This document shows, piece by piece, positions 1 through 8,626 of a stretch of DNA of 64,000 nucleotides (the first letter of the stretch is position 1; each line of letters opens with the position of its first letter). The position numbers and the translations under genes are program-made. Where the stretch lies: contig NZ_CP026116.1 in the NCBI RefSeq assembly GCF_004101845.1, positions 1,736,001-1,800,000 of the forward strand, read 5' to 3'. The DNA is from Latilactobacillus curvatus JCM 1096 = DSM 20019. GTDB lineage: Bacteria; Bacillota; Bacilli; Lactobacillales; Lactobacillaceae. The notes below the pieces were generated by a model. The model had not been told where the DNA came from. It made no database searches and saw only the letters and a program-made list of their open reading frames with translations.

Positions 1-348
1 ATCGGGGTCATGTTGTCTGGTTTGTTAGGCGGCATTGGTGGCGCGGTGATGGCGCAGTCGATTACGTTAAACTTCAGCGCAGCGACGATTTCAGGTCAGG
101 GCTTCATGGCATTGGCGGCGATGATTTTTGGTAAGTGGCATCCAATTGGCGCGACAGGTGCAGCGATTTTCTTCGGACTCGCACAAAGTTTGCCGATTAT
201 CGGCGGCTATATTCCAGTGTTAGCAGGTGTGAATAGTGTTTGGTTCCAAATTGCACCATACGCGATTACGATTATTATTCTGGTGATTTTCTTGGGCAAG
301 GCCGTCGCGCCAGCAGCGGACGGCGAAAATTATATTAAGAGTCATTAA
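1..348 (+). CDS. Nucleoside-type ABC transporter permease, C-terminal part
   Basis: The reading frame is open from the first base (Ile-Gly-Val before the first Met), so this is the 3' end of a longer gene. The 115 visible residues are hydrophobic, with membrane segments near residues 5-25, 30-50, 55-75 and 85-105. The stretch GQGFMALAAMIFGKWHPIGA matches the permease family that works with BMP-type lipoproteins in guanosine/nucleoside uptake (NupQ/YufQ, RnsD). It would be the second membrane subunit, with the ATPase, lipoprotein and partner permease upstream of the window. The family is clear; the substrate is inferred from family only. Confidence 0.75.
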   Translation: MGVMLSGLLGGIGGAVMAQSITLNFSAATISGQGFMALAAMIFGKWHPIGATGAAIFFGLAQSLPIIGGYIPVLAGVNSVWFQIAPYAITIIILVIFLGKAVAPAADGENYIKSH

Positions 349-379
349 AATGCTTCAATAAAAAAAGTGGTGGAGCGCA

Positions 380-436
380 ATGAAAAATGATTTATTGATT
401 TGTGGTTCAGGCGCATCAAGTGGGACATCTGATTGA
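380..436 (+). pseudogene. Remnant: first 18 codons of a PTS IIB (lactose/cellobiose type) gene
   Basis: After a GTGGTGGAGCG ribosome-binding region an ATG opens an 18-codon frame, MKNDLLICGSGASSGTSD, then stop. The start resembles the N-terminus of small PTS IIB proteins, where a beta strand leads into the phosphocysteine loop (here C8-G-S-G). The rest of the domain is missing. The sequence runs directly into the tail of a glycosidase gene, so this is the left edge of a deletion. The call rests on a short match. Confidence 0.5.
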
Positions 437-438
437 AA

Positions 439-558
439 AGATACGGCTTCATCTACGTCGCCATAGATAAAGAGGGGCAAGGATCCGGAAAACGGATTAA
501 GAAAGACAGCTTCAAATGGTATCAAAAAGTGATTGCGACCAATGGAGCGGCATTATAA
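439..558 (+). pseudogene. Remnant: last 39 codons of a GH1 6-phospho-beta-glucosidase
   Basis: This frame encodes RYGFIYVAIDKEGQGSGKR and then IKKDSFKWYQKVIATNGAAL before TAA. That is the characteristic C-terminus of family 1 6-phospho-beta-glucosidases (RYGFIYVD..., KKSFYWYQKVI.TNG). Only 39 codons survive, and a TGA lies in frame just upstream at 430-432. With the IIB start 60 bases earlier, it marks a former beta-glucoside PTS operon collapsed by an internal deletion. A terminator follows. Confidence 0.75.
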
Positions 559-593
559 AGATAGCATCAAGCGATAACGGATATAATAAATGG

Positions 594-629
594 AAGCTAT
601 GACGAATTCATTTGTCATAGCTTTTTTTT
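594..629 (+). terminator. Intrinsic terminator after the beta-glucoside scar
   Basis: Inverted repeat AAGCTATGAC / GTCATAGCTT with a 9-base loop, followed by eight T. It would have ended the lost bgl-type operon. Confidence 0.8.
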
Positions 630-740
630 GCGATATTTACGATTTAGTTGAAATGATTACGAATAATTAAGCGTTAAAATGGCTATAGTGGCTTTGCCCA
701 CTTTTTACAACATTGAATGCGGTAAAAGTGAGTGTTCACA

Positions 741-754
741 TAAAAGCGCTTACT
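741..754 (+). promoter_or_regulatory. Candidate cre site (CcpA) before the mannoside operon
   Basis: TAAAAGCGCTTACT matches the catabolite-response consensus TGWAARCGYTWNCW at 13 of 14 positions. It lies 30 bases before the preferred start of the PRD regulator, which suggests glucose repression of the operon and favours the downstream start. Matched by eye. Confidence 0.6.
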
Positions 755-783
755 TGTTATTGTTAAATACAGGAAGGATAGTG

Positions 784-2703
784 GTGAATGTGCTAGAAAG
801 ACGTGAATATGACATCGTTGATATTCTGTTAGAAAATCCACAGCTAACTATTTCCCAAATAGCAAAGAAGATGAATTTGTCATATCGAACAATTTCAAAA
901 TCTTTAGATGTTATTGAAAATTTTTTTGAAGGAAGTGAGATTAAATTAATACGTAAACCTAAGGTAGGTGTTTCTCTAAATGGAAGTCGCCAGGTTATTG
1001 CAGATTTAATTAATCAATCAGGGCACCATCAATTACCAACTACAAAATTGGAACGAGTCCAATTTATATGCTTTAAAATTTTGAAAAACACGAGTTATTT
1101 TACTTTACAGAAACTATCCGAGCTTTTATTTATTAGCAAAACAACGTTAGATAAAGATATGGTAAGAGTAAATGAAATATTTAATCAGTTTCACGTAACA
1201 ATTGAAAAAATCCCTGGAAAAGGGTCTTTTTTAAACATCATGGAATATGAACGTAGAAGATTAGCCTTAGATTTGATTCATTATTTTTGGGGGCAAAATT
1301 GGCAAGTTATTCAGCAAGATAATCATTATATTCATACGATAGAAGGAATCCCCGATTTTGCACAAGAATTTATTAATATTTCAATGCTAAAGAAAATTAA
1401 TGACATTGTGCAGAATTATATGCAATTTGAAAAAATCAAGATGAGTGATATGGGCTACCAGTCTTTGATACTGCACATTTTAATAGCGGTTGAGCGAATA
1501 AAAAATGATGGATTATTGCAAGAAAATGATCGGCCATTATTACAGAATTATAGTGATTTTGAAGATGTTAGACCTTTAGTTACTAGCATTGAAAATACGT
1601 TTGATATTGGGTTGTCAAAATTAGAAATTCAATATATTGGCTTTCATCTCAAAATGAGTTCCTACGGTATTACGGCATTAAGCGATTCAACAATTAAGGA
1701 TAGCGATGTAGAAGCAATTATTTTAAGAACAAATCATTCGTTGAGTGAAAGTCGCTTACAAGGGCTAGTTGTGCATCTGAAAGTAGCAGTTGAACGAATT
1801 AAAAATAACTTGCCTCTAACCAATCCCTATACAAATGACATAAAAACAAATTTTCCATTATCTTTTGATGAAGCAATTGCTATTAAGAAAAATTTGGAAG
1901 ATTTTTACCAAATTAATGTCCCTGAAGACGAAATGGCGTATATTGCAGTGCACATTCAAGCACAAAGAGAACAAGCCAAGTTAGCTGATGATTCAGATCT
2001 AAAAGTTCTCTTAGTATGTAGCAGTGGTAAAGGCACGGCACAATTACTTGCTGCAAGACTACGAAGGGTTTTTCCGGATTTAAAGATTAATAGGATTCTA
2101 TCGGTTAATGAATTATGGCATACAGAAATAACCGAAGGACTGGTACTTTCGACAGTTAATATTACGTTGCCAGATCACCCTCTAATCGTGGTTTCGCCAA
2201 TTTTAAATCAGACGGATGATCGTAGGATTAAGCAGTTTTTATCCGAAAATAAAAGGATAGAGATAATTCGAAATATAGAATTTAGTAAGTTAATTCATCC
2301 TGAATTAGTGTTTCTGGACCTTGATTTGGAATCTAAAGAAGCTGTTATTGAATATATTGGTAGGCACTTAGTTCAAAAAGGATTTGCAACAGAAGGAATC
2401 ATTCAAAGTGCGCTAGCTAGGGAAGAATTTTCGGCAACATCTTTTGGGAAATATGCAACACCGCATGGCAAATTAGACTATGTAAGAAAATCTGCAATTG
2501 TATTTTTAAGGTTAAATCATGAAATAGAATGGGGCGACCAGAGCGTAAGATTTATTTTCTTTATTTGTGTAAGCGATGAGAATCCCAAAGAATTGGAGAA
2601 AATTTTTGACTCGCTACTTGAAATAATAGATGAAAATCAGCGCAATATTTTGCAACGCGAAAATCAGCAGAAGGTAATTAAGTATTTGAAAGAAGGCATA
2701 TAG
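784..2703 (+). CDS. PRD-domain transcriptional activator/antiterminator with PTS domains (MtlR/LicR type)
   Basis: A PTS-controlled regulator of the genes that follow. Domains in order: winged-helix HTH (ERREYDIVDILLENPQLTISQIAKKM and a second HTH around residues 85-130), PRD1 (His in LILHILIAVERI), PRD2 (His in FHLKMSS and VVHLKVAVERI), a Gat-type EIIB domain with VLLVCSSGKGTA, and a C-terminal fructose-type EIIA domain with the phospho-His motif ATPHGK. I chose GTG 784 because AGGAAGG sits 6 bases upstream; a frame back to ATG 679 exists but would add 35 unconserved residues across the cre site. The stop directly abuts the next ATG (TAGATG). It probably senses EIIA/EIIB phosphorylation to induce mannoside use. 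Confidence 0.85.
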   Translation: MNVLERREYDIVDILLENPQLTISQIAKKMNLSYRTISKSLDVIENFFEGSEIKLIRKPKVGVSLNGSRQVIADLINQSGHHQLPTTKLERVQFICFKILKNTSYFTLQKLSELLFISKTTLDKDMVRVNEIFNQFHVTIEKIPGKGSFLNIMEYERRRLALDLIHYFWGQNWQVIQQDNHYIHTIEGIPDFAQEFINISMLKKINDIVQNYMQFEKIKMSDMGYQSLILHILIAVERIKNDGLLQENDRPLLQNYSDFEDVRPLVTSIENTFDIGLSKLEIQYIGFHLKMSSYGITALSDSTIKDSDVEAIILRTNHSLSESRLQGLVVHLKVAVERIKNNLPLTNPYTNDIKTNFPLSFDEAIAIKKNLEDFYQINVPEDEMAYIAVHIQAQREQAKLADDSDLKVLLVCSSGKGTAQLLAARLRRVFPDLKINRILSVNELWHTEITEGLVLSTVNITLPDHPLIVVSPILNQTDDRRIKQFLSENKRIEIIRNIEFSKLIHPELVFLDLDLESKEAVIEYIGRHLVQKGFATEGIIQSALAREEFSATSFGKYATPHGKLDYVRKSAIVFLRLNHEIEWGDQSVRFIFFICVSDENPKELEKIFDSLLEIIDENQRNILQRENQQKVIKYLKEGI

Positions 2704-3150
2704 ATGAAAGTTTTAGAAGTATTTAATTCTAGTCGAGTTTTGTTAGATCTTGAGGTTAGCTCTCGAGATGCAGTTATTAAAGAATTAGCAGAGCTACTTT
2801 ATGCTCAAAAGGTAATTACAGATGTAAAGATGTATGTTGATTCTGTTTTAGAAAGAGAGGTGCATTCTACAACGGGGGTTGGGAACGGTATTGCAATTCC
2901 GCATGGGAAAAGTGCTTGCGTAAATAGACCAGCGATTGTTTTTGCTAAGATGGCGAAATCTGTGGAATGGCAGTCATTAGATGATAAACCAGTTGATATT
3001 GTTGTTATGCTGGCGATTCCTGACAGTGAAAAAGGCGCGACACATTTGTCGTTGCTCTCTGAAATTGCGGTTAAGTTAATGGATGAGGATCTTGTTGAAA
3101 AATTAAAAAAAGTTACGGATACAAACGAAGTTGTAGAATTACTTTCATAA
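2704..3150 (+). CDS. PTS fructose-family EIIA component
   Basis: A 148-residue cytoplasmic phosphocarrier that takes phosphate from HPr and passes it to the EIIB encoded next. The active-site His lies in GVGNGIAIPHGKS (about residue 65), which is diagnostic of the PTS_EIIA_2 (fructose/mannitol) domain. The ATG follows the stop of the PRD regulator with no gap, so translational coupling is likely. Length is normal for a free-standing EIIA-Fru. Confidence 0.9.
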   Translation: MKVLEVFNSSRVLLDLEVSSRDAVIKELAELLYAQKVITDVKMYVDSVLEREVHSTTGVGNGIAIPHGKSACVNRPAIVFAKMAKSVEWQSLDDKPVDIVVMLAIPDSEKGATHLSLLSEIAVKLMDEDLVEKLKKVTDTNEVVELLS

Positions 3151-3166
3151 AAAATTAGGAGGAATC

Positions 3167-3490
3167 ATGATGAAAAGAAAAATTATTGCTGTAACAGCTT
3201 GCGCAACGGGGATTGCACACACGTATATGGCGGCACAAGCACTAAAGAAAGAAGCACAAAAAAAGGGCTATTTAATTAAAGTTGAAACTCAAGGGGCAAC
3301 AGGAATTGAAAACGAATTAAGTCACAAAGATTGTGAAATTGGGGAAGTTGTGATCTTTGCTGTGGATACTAAAGTCCGCAATGAGGAACGGTTTGAAGGT
3401 AAAAAAATATTAAAAGTACCTGTTGCTGCACCAATTAAGAATGCAGAAAAAGTGATCGAAGATGCACTAATTTTGGTAGATAAGGACTAA
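3167..3490 (+). CDS. PTS fructose-family EIIB component
   Basis: A 107-residue EIIB that phosphorylates the incoming sugar. The P-loop AVTACATGIAHTYMAAQAL carries the active Cys near residue 12 and is typical of EIIB-Fru. ATG 3167 and ATG 3170 are both possible; GGAGG lies just upstream. It sits 16 bases after EIIA and 18 bases before EIIC. E. coli MngA and FruA carry these domains fused; here they are separate proteins. Confidence 0.9.
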   Translation: MMKRKIIAVTACATGIAHTYMAAQALKKEAQKKGYLIKVETQGATGIENELSHKDCEIGEVVIFAVDTKVRNEERFEGKKILKVPVAAPIKNAEKVIEDALILVDKD

Positions 3491-3508
3491 ATCTAAGGAG
3501 GAAGAACA

Positions 3509-4612
3509 ATGAAAAAGATATTATCTGATATTAAGAATCATGTGTTAACAGGGATTAGTTATATGATTCCGTTAGTTATTGCAGGTGCAGTAATTATGGC
3601 CATTTCTCGGGTGGGTGGTTCGATTTATGGCATTACTGATATTTGGGATGCAAAATATGCAGATAGTGCTAATGGCATAATTCAGTTGTTACATTCTATT
3701 GATGGCTTTGGGGGGACAGCGCTAGGGTTAATGTTCCCAATTATCTCTGCGTTTATCGCTTATTCAGTTGTTGATAAATTGGGAATCGCCCCTGGTTTAG
3801 TTGGTGGGATGCTTGTTAAAGATATCAACGCAGGGTTTTTAGGTGCGATTGCTTCTGGTTTAATTGCTGGGTATATCTGTTTGTGGATTAAAAACCATGT
3901 GAAATTACCCAAATCAATGTCATCAGTGGTACCCGTTTTCTTAGTACCAGTTATTGGAACACTTGCAACGGTACTTATTATCAATTACGTCATTGGTGTA
4001 CCATTTACAAGTATTAATGTTGGTCTTGAGAAGTGGTTAAACGGTTTAAGCGGTGGTAATCAAATTATTATGGCAGCAATTGTTGGCGCTATGGTTGGAT
4101 TTGACTTAGGTGGTCCTGTAAATAAAGCGGCCGTTACAACTGCAATGGCACTTTTAACGAGCCAAGTATACGCACCAAACACAGCTGCTCAAGTGGCAAT
4201 TATTATTCCACCAATTGGATTAGGATTGGCAACCGTATTTGCAAAAAATAAATATAATAGTGCCCTTCGTGAAGCTGGGAAGTCTTCAATCATCATGGGA
4301 CTAGTAGGTGTTAGTGAAGGTGCAATTCCATTTGCTGTTGAAAATCCATTAAAGGTAATTCCTTCAACCGTTATTGGATCAGCACTTGGGTCTGCCATGG
4401 CAGTTGGATTAGGTGCAGTTAATGAAGCCCCTATTAGTGGTTTTTATGGCTGGTTCACTGTAACAAAGTGGCCAATCTATATTCTTTCCGTAGCAACTGG
4501 CTCATTATTTGTTGCGATATCTAGTGTGTTATTGCGTAGTAAAGATGCAGGTAAGGAATTAGAAACAGAAGTAGTCGATTATGATGTTGATGAAGAAGAG
4601 TGGGAAAACTAA
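3509..4612 (+). CDS. PTS fructose-family EIIC permease
   Basis: A 367-residue membrane translocator with about ten hydrophobic segments. The family motifs GGMLVKDINAGFLGAIASGLIAGY and FDLGGPVNKAA are present, and the C-terminus is acidic (DYDVDEEEWEN). It has a strong AAGGAGG site. Its TAA overlaps the ATG of the alpha-mannosidase gene. From the downstream enzyme, the substrate is inferred to be an alpha-mannoside such as mannosylglycerate or a manno-disaccharide, imported as the 6-phosphate. Confidence 0.88.
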   Translation: MKKILSDIKNHVLTGISYMIPLVIAGAVIMAISRVGGSIYGITDIWDAKYADSANGIIQLLHSIDGFGGTALGLMFPIISAFIAYSVVDKLGIAPGLVGGMLVKDINAGFLGAIASGLIAGYICLWIKNHVKLPKSMSSVVPVFLVPVIGTLATVLIINYVIGVPFTSINVGLEKWLNGLSGGNQIIMAAIVGAMVGFDLGGPVNKAAVTTAMALLTSQVYAPNTAAQVAIIIPPIGLGLATVFAKNKYNSALREAGKSSIIMGLVGVSEGAIPFAVENPLKVIPSTVIGSALGSAMAVGLGAVNEAPISGFYGWFTVTKWPIYILSVATGSLFVAISSVLLRSKDAGKELETEVVDYDVDEEEWEN

Positions 4613-7206
4613 TGACTAAAATTCACATTGTAAATCATACTCATTGGGATCGTGAGTGGTATTTTACATCGATGGATGCTTTAGTCCTGAGTGATCAACT
4701 ATTTACAGATGCCCTAAATGAACTAAAAAAAAATGAAGATGCAAGTTTTGTATTGGACGGCCAATTATCGATTCTTGATGATTATGTGACTTTATACCCA
4801 GAAAAAGTACCATTGATAAAACAATTGGTAGCTAATAATCAATTATTTATTGGACCATGGTATACCCAATCAGATGCTGGTTTTACGTCTGGGGAATCTG
4901 TTTTAAGAAATGCAATGATTGGAATTTACGAAAGTAAAAAGTATGGTGAGCCCATGAGGCTTGGATATTTACCGGATACTTTTGGATTTAACGCCCAATT
5001 ACCAGTGATTTTAAATGAAGCAGGAATGGATAATGTCATCATGTGGCGTGGATTACATTTAACAAAACATGTTCAATCGCCGTATTTTAAATGGTCCGGA
5101 TTGGGAAATAAGAATAGTGTCTACGCGTTGAATTTACCACAAGGATATGGAACTGGAATGCTATTGGAACCATCTATTGAATATGTTGATGGTCGTCTGG
5201 ATCCGGCAGTTGATTTTATAAAACAGTACACTAAAGGTGATATTCTGATTCCATCTGGGAATGATCAATTAGCGATTATCCATGATTTTTCCAAGAAATT
5301 AGAAAAAATAAATCAACTTGGTAAATATGATTATGTTATTAGTACCTACCAGAAATTTCTTGATTATATAAAGCAAACAGATTTAGAAAAATATTCTGGA
5401 GAGCTTCGAGAACCGGTACTAGCACGCGTTCATAAGACAATTGGTTCAGTTAGAATGGATCTAAAAAAAGAAATTTTTCATTTAGAAGATAAATTAATAT
5501 ATCGGATTGAACCATTGATGGTGATTGCCAAAAAAAATGGTATTCAGCTAAGCAATCATCTATTAATGCTAGCTTGGAAAAAATTGTTAGAGTCTCAAGC
5601 ACATGATAGTTTGGCAGGATGTGTTTCAGATACTGTTGCAAATGATATTAAGCATAGATTAAAAGAAGCAAATGAGATTTGCGATAGTATTGAAAATACC
5701 GTTATGAAACAACTCAGTGATTTTCTGAATCTTTCACAAAATGAAGTACTCGTGGTGAATGCATCTAGCAATCATTTTGTAGGGCAGAAGAAGGTCACTG
5801 TTCTAGCGGCAACGCCCAACGTTGTATTTGAAGATATGGATTCTCGGATTATTTCGTCTCAATATGTAGAGAGTCGAGAGGATGTATTAGAGGAAACTTC
5901 TTCGGGCAATCGATTCATTACTGAACCAGGATATTATATTTTGGAATTAGAGATTACTTGCGAACTACCGGGGGTGGGTTATCGAGTATTTAGCCTTAAA
6001 GAAAGCAGTAATTCCCAAGCATTAGCAACGATTAGCAAAAATGAAATAACGGGAAAGCATATTACCATTCAGTATGACGGTCAAAGAATTAATATCATTC
6101 ATGGAAACCAAAAGAGTAGTGATTTCATTCAACTGATTGATGAAGGGAACGCTGGGGATACCTATGATTTTTCGCCACAAGTAAATAGCGAGCCTATTAG
6201 TTTGAGATTTAATGATTGTTTATGTCTGGCAGATTCAAATAGACAACAAATGATATTATCGGGAACAGTGCAGTTGCCATATACATTAGACGACAGATTG
6301 AATTATAAGCAAGGTAAGCAATTTGAATATCAATTAAAATTAACACTTTCAGCTGATGATGAAATTACGGGAGAAATTCAATTTGTAAATAAAATCTTAA
6401 ATCATAGAGTTAGATTACAATTAGCGACGTTAGATGTAATCGATGCTGTCAAAGCAAGTATTCCGTATGGATTTATTGAAAGAAAAAATAAATCATTGTC
6501 AAACTGGCAAGCGACATACGCAGAAATGCCAGTTAATGTGGAACCATTTGAAAAAGTTATCTCTGCAAGCTACAAAAAAGGTAGTTTAAGTTTATTTACA
6601 AATGATAGTAGAGAATATGAGTATGGGGAGAATAAACTCTGGGTGACATTATTAGCAACCACTGACAGCCTAGGGAAACCTAATTTAATGTATCGGCCAG
6701 GAAGAGCATCCGGGGATACTACTAAAAAAGGGCATATCATGATGGATACACCAGATGCACAATTATTAGATCAAAATATAGTGTTTAGTTTCTTCTTAAA
6801 GGTTGAAGATAAGGTTGTTGATGATAAAACGTTGAGCTGGTGGAAAGATAGGCACAATCAACAAGATATTGCTTATCAAAAACAAGATTTGAACTATTTT
6901 GTTCATCGCATCGATAATAAAATTCAAAGTTTAGAGAATAATCAAAAGCAAATGACTAAACAGGATAAAATATTGGACTTTGGCGATAATATGTACCATG
7001 TTTCGAGTATTTATAACGCATATTATGACCCAGATGCTTTTGTTATCCGTTTAGAGAATCCTACAGACGAAGAAGTAACTTTGCCATTGGATCAAATGTT
7101 TAGCGGTTATCAATATGAGAGAATTAATGCATTGGAAGAAAATCTTGAATCTACAAATACTATCTCAGCGTACAGTGTTTTGACCTTCAAACTGAAAGCG
7201 GAATAG
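4612..7206 (+). CDS. GH38 alpha-mannosidase (MngB-like)
   Basis: An 864-residue cytoplasmic glycosidase. The N-terminus IHIVNHTHWDREWYF carries the GH38 metal-binding HxHWD. YLPDTFGFNAQLPVIL contains the likely nucleophile Asp, and SQAHDSLAGCVSDTVANDI is the conserved helix before the beta-sandwich domains. I chose ATG 4612, which overlaps the EIIC stop (TAATG), over a GTG four codons earlier. With a fructose-family PTS the arrangement mirrors E. coli mngA-mngB, which imports and cleaves 2-O-alpha-mannosyl-D-glycerate. The family is certain; the exact substrate is not. Confidence 0.9.
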   Translation: MTKIHIVNHTHWDREWYFTSMDALVLSDQLFTDALNELKKNEDASFVLDGQLSILDDYVTLYPEKVPLIKQLVANNQLFIGPWYTQSDAGFTSGESVLRNAMIGIYESKKYGEPMRLGYLPDTFGFNAQLPVILNEAGMDNVIMWRGLHLTKHVQSPYFKWSGLGNKNSVYALNLPQGYGTGMLLEPSIEYVDGRLDPAVDFIKQYTKGDILIPSGNDQLAIIHDFSKKLEKINQLGKYDYVISTYQKFLDYIKQTDLEKYSGELREPVLARVHKTIGSVRMDLKKEIFHLEDKLIYRIEPLMVIAKKNGIQLSNHLLMLAWKKLLESQAHDSLAGCVSDTVANDIKHRLKEANEICDSIENTVMKQLSDFLNLSQNEVLVVNASSNHFVGQKKVTVLAATPNVVFEDMDSRIISSQYVESREDVLEETSSGNRFITEPGYYILELEITCELPGVGYRVFSLKESSNSQALATISKNEITGKHITIQYDGQRINIIHGNQKSSDFIQLIDEGNAGDTYDFSPQVNSEPISLRFNDCLCLADSNRQQMILSGTVQLPYTLDDRLNYKQGKQFEYQLKLTLSADDEITGEIQFVNKILNHRVRLQLATLDVIDAVKASIPYGFIERKNKSLSNWQATYAEMPVNVEPFEKVISASYKKGSLSLFTNDSREYEYGENKLWVTLLATTDSLGKPNLMYRPGRASGDTTKKGHIMMDTPDAQLLDQNIVFSFFLKVEDKVVDDKTLSWWKDRHNQQDIAYQKQDLNYFVHRIDNKIQSLENNQKQMTKQDKILDFGDNMYHVSSIYNAYYDPDAFVIRLENPTDEEVTLPLDQMFSGYQYERINALEENLESTNTISAYSVLTFKLKAE

Positions 7207-7223
7207 TTAGATAATCTAATGTT

Positions 7224-7257
7224 GGGCTGGGACAAGTATTATTGTCTCAGCCCTTTT
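7224..7257 (+). terminator. Intrinsic terminator after the alpha-mannosidase gene
   Basis: GGGCTGGGACAA / TTGTCTCAGCCC with a 6-base loop, one G-T pair and a short T run. It lies 17 bases after the mannosidase stop and just before the MFS gene, so that gene may be partly uncoupled from the PTS operon. Confidence 0.75.
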
Positions 7258-7268
7258 AGAAAGGATAA

Positions 7269-8498
7269 ATGATGGGGAATTTAGTGAAAAAAATAGGTGT
7301 ATCTAAAGATTTAGTTTTTGGGTACGTAGGCTTAATTTTATTTATGTTTGGTTCTACGATCGAATCAAGTTGGTTTTCTTCTTTTTTGAATAATCAAGGA
7401 GTAACTGTCAGTGCGGTATCGCTTGCTTTTACGTTTTATGGTGTGATAGTTGCATTATTTTCCTGGATTACAAGCTTTTTAGTTAATCGATATACGGCTA
7501 AAAAAGTGATGTTAGTCGGATTATGTTTATTAATTATAACGACTATATTATTAGTGATAAGTATTGCTCTTAAAAATGCGCTGATGATAACAATCATATA
7601 TGCGTTAAGAGGGTCTGCTTATCCATTGTTTGCCTATTCTTTTTTAATACTAGTTACACTACAGACGGAATCTTCTGCACTTGGGCGAGCAACATCGTGG
7701 TTCTGGCTAGCGTTTAATTTAGGAATGACAATTATCGGACCTGCATTGTCCGTTCATCTTTTAAAAAGTATCTCGGCAATTTATGTGCTAATTGTAGGGT
7801 GTATCGTGGCAATAGCTGGCGGACTAACTGCGCTTTTATTGAGTAACGAAAAACGGAATGAGATGGATACGACTGTTTTAAAGGAAATGAAAACTGGAAT
7901 CTATATAATGATGGAATATCCACGATTGTTTATCGGAATGGTTGTTAAAACAATTAATAATATTGGGCAGTTTGGTTTTACCATAATGATGCCAATATTT
8001 TTAATCGCAAACGGATATACACTTGTGGAATGGAGCACTATCTGGTCGATTAGTTATATTGTAAATGCATTTGCGGGTGTATTTTTTGGAATGTTAAGCG
8101 ATAAAATCGGATGGCGAAAAGTATTGGTCTATTTTTCAGGAACCATCACCGGTTTATCATGTTTGTTAATTTATTTTGTTATTAATTTTACACCTAAGAA
8201 TTATCTTTTATTATTAAGTGCGTTTATGGTTTTTGCTATAGGGATTGCAGCATTTGGACCATTATCAGCGCTGATTCCTGAAATTGTACCAGACCGTAAG
8301 TCTACTGCAATTTCGGTGTTAAATTTAGGATCAGGATTAAGTAACTTTATTGGACCGTTTCTAGTCACCATTCTTTTTCAAAATTTTGGTGGAGATTTTG
8401 TTTTATTTGTATTTTCATGTTTATATTTTCTGGCAAGTATTCTGTCGTTAGCGTTAAAAACTTCAAGAGAATTAGATGTAGAGGCTTTAAGTAAATAA
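7269..8498 (+). CDS. Major facilitator superfamily transporter
   Basis: A 409-residue protein with about twelve membrane segments. The cytoplasmic loop motifs VNRYTAKKVMLVG (after TM2) and GMLSDKIGWRKVLVYF (after TM8) are typical of MFS carriers. GAAAGGA precedes tandem ATGs (7269 and 7272). It follows the alpha-mannosidase after a terminator and may belong to the same regulon, for instance for uptake or efflux of the aglycone, but nothing in the sequence shows the substrate. AT-rich, like the PTS genes upstream. Confidence 0.8.
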   Translation: MMGNLVKKIGVSKDLVFGYVGLILFMFGSTIESSWFSSFLNNQGVTVSAVSLAFTFYGVIVALFSWITSFLVNRYTAKKVMLVGLCLLIITTILLVISIALKNALMITIIYALRGSAYPLFAYSFLILVTLQTESSALGRATSWFWLAFNLGMTIIGPALSVHLLKSISAIYVLIVGCIVAIAGGLTALLLSNEKRNEMDTTVLKEMKTGIYIMMEYPRLFIGMVVKTINNIGQFGFTIMMPIFLIANGYTLVEWSTIWSISYIVNAFAGVFFGMLSDKIGWRKVLVYFSGTITGLSCLLIYFVINFTPKNYLLLLSAFMVFAIGIAAFGPLSALIPEIVPDRKSTAISVLNLGSGLSNFIGPFLVTILFQNFGGDFVLFVFSCLYFLASILSLALKTSRELDVEALSK

Positions 8499-8501
8499 AT
8501 G

Positions 8502-8567
8502 TATATTAAAAAGCAGTTAGCACAGTAATCCGGTTCAAGATTGCTGTGTTAACTGCTTTTTAATATA
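8502..8567 (+). terminator. Long intrinsic terminator
   Basis: TATTAAAAAGCAGTTAGCACAG pairs, with one mismatch, with a matching arm ending in CTGCTTTTTAATA, across an 18-base loop. The T/A-rich ends can work in both directions. It ends the MFS transcript. Confidence 0.75.
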
Positions 8568-8626
8568 TTGCCAGTACTAATTGAGGAAGAAAAACAACGA
8601 ACAAGACAGACTTTTCAAACACACCT

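Noticed and set aside
679-783. Start of the PRD regulator at ATG 679
   Set aside because: The added 35 residues are not family-like, there is no ribosome-binding site, and the stretch contains the cre-like site; GTG 784 has AGGAAGG at good spacing.
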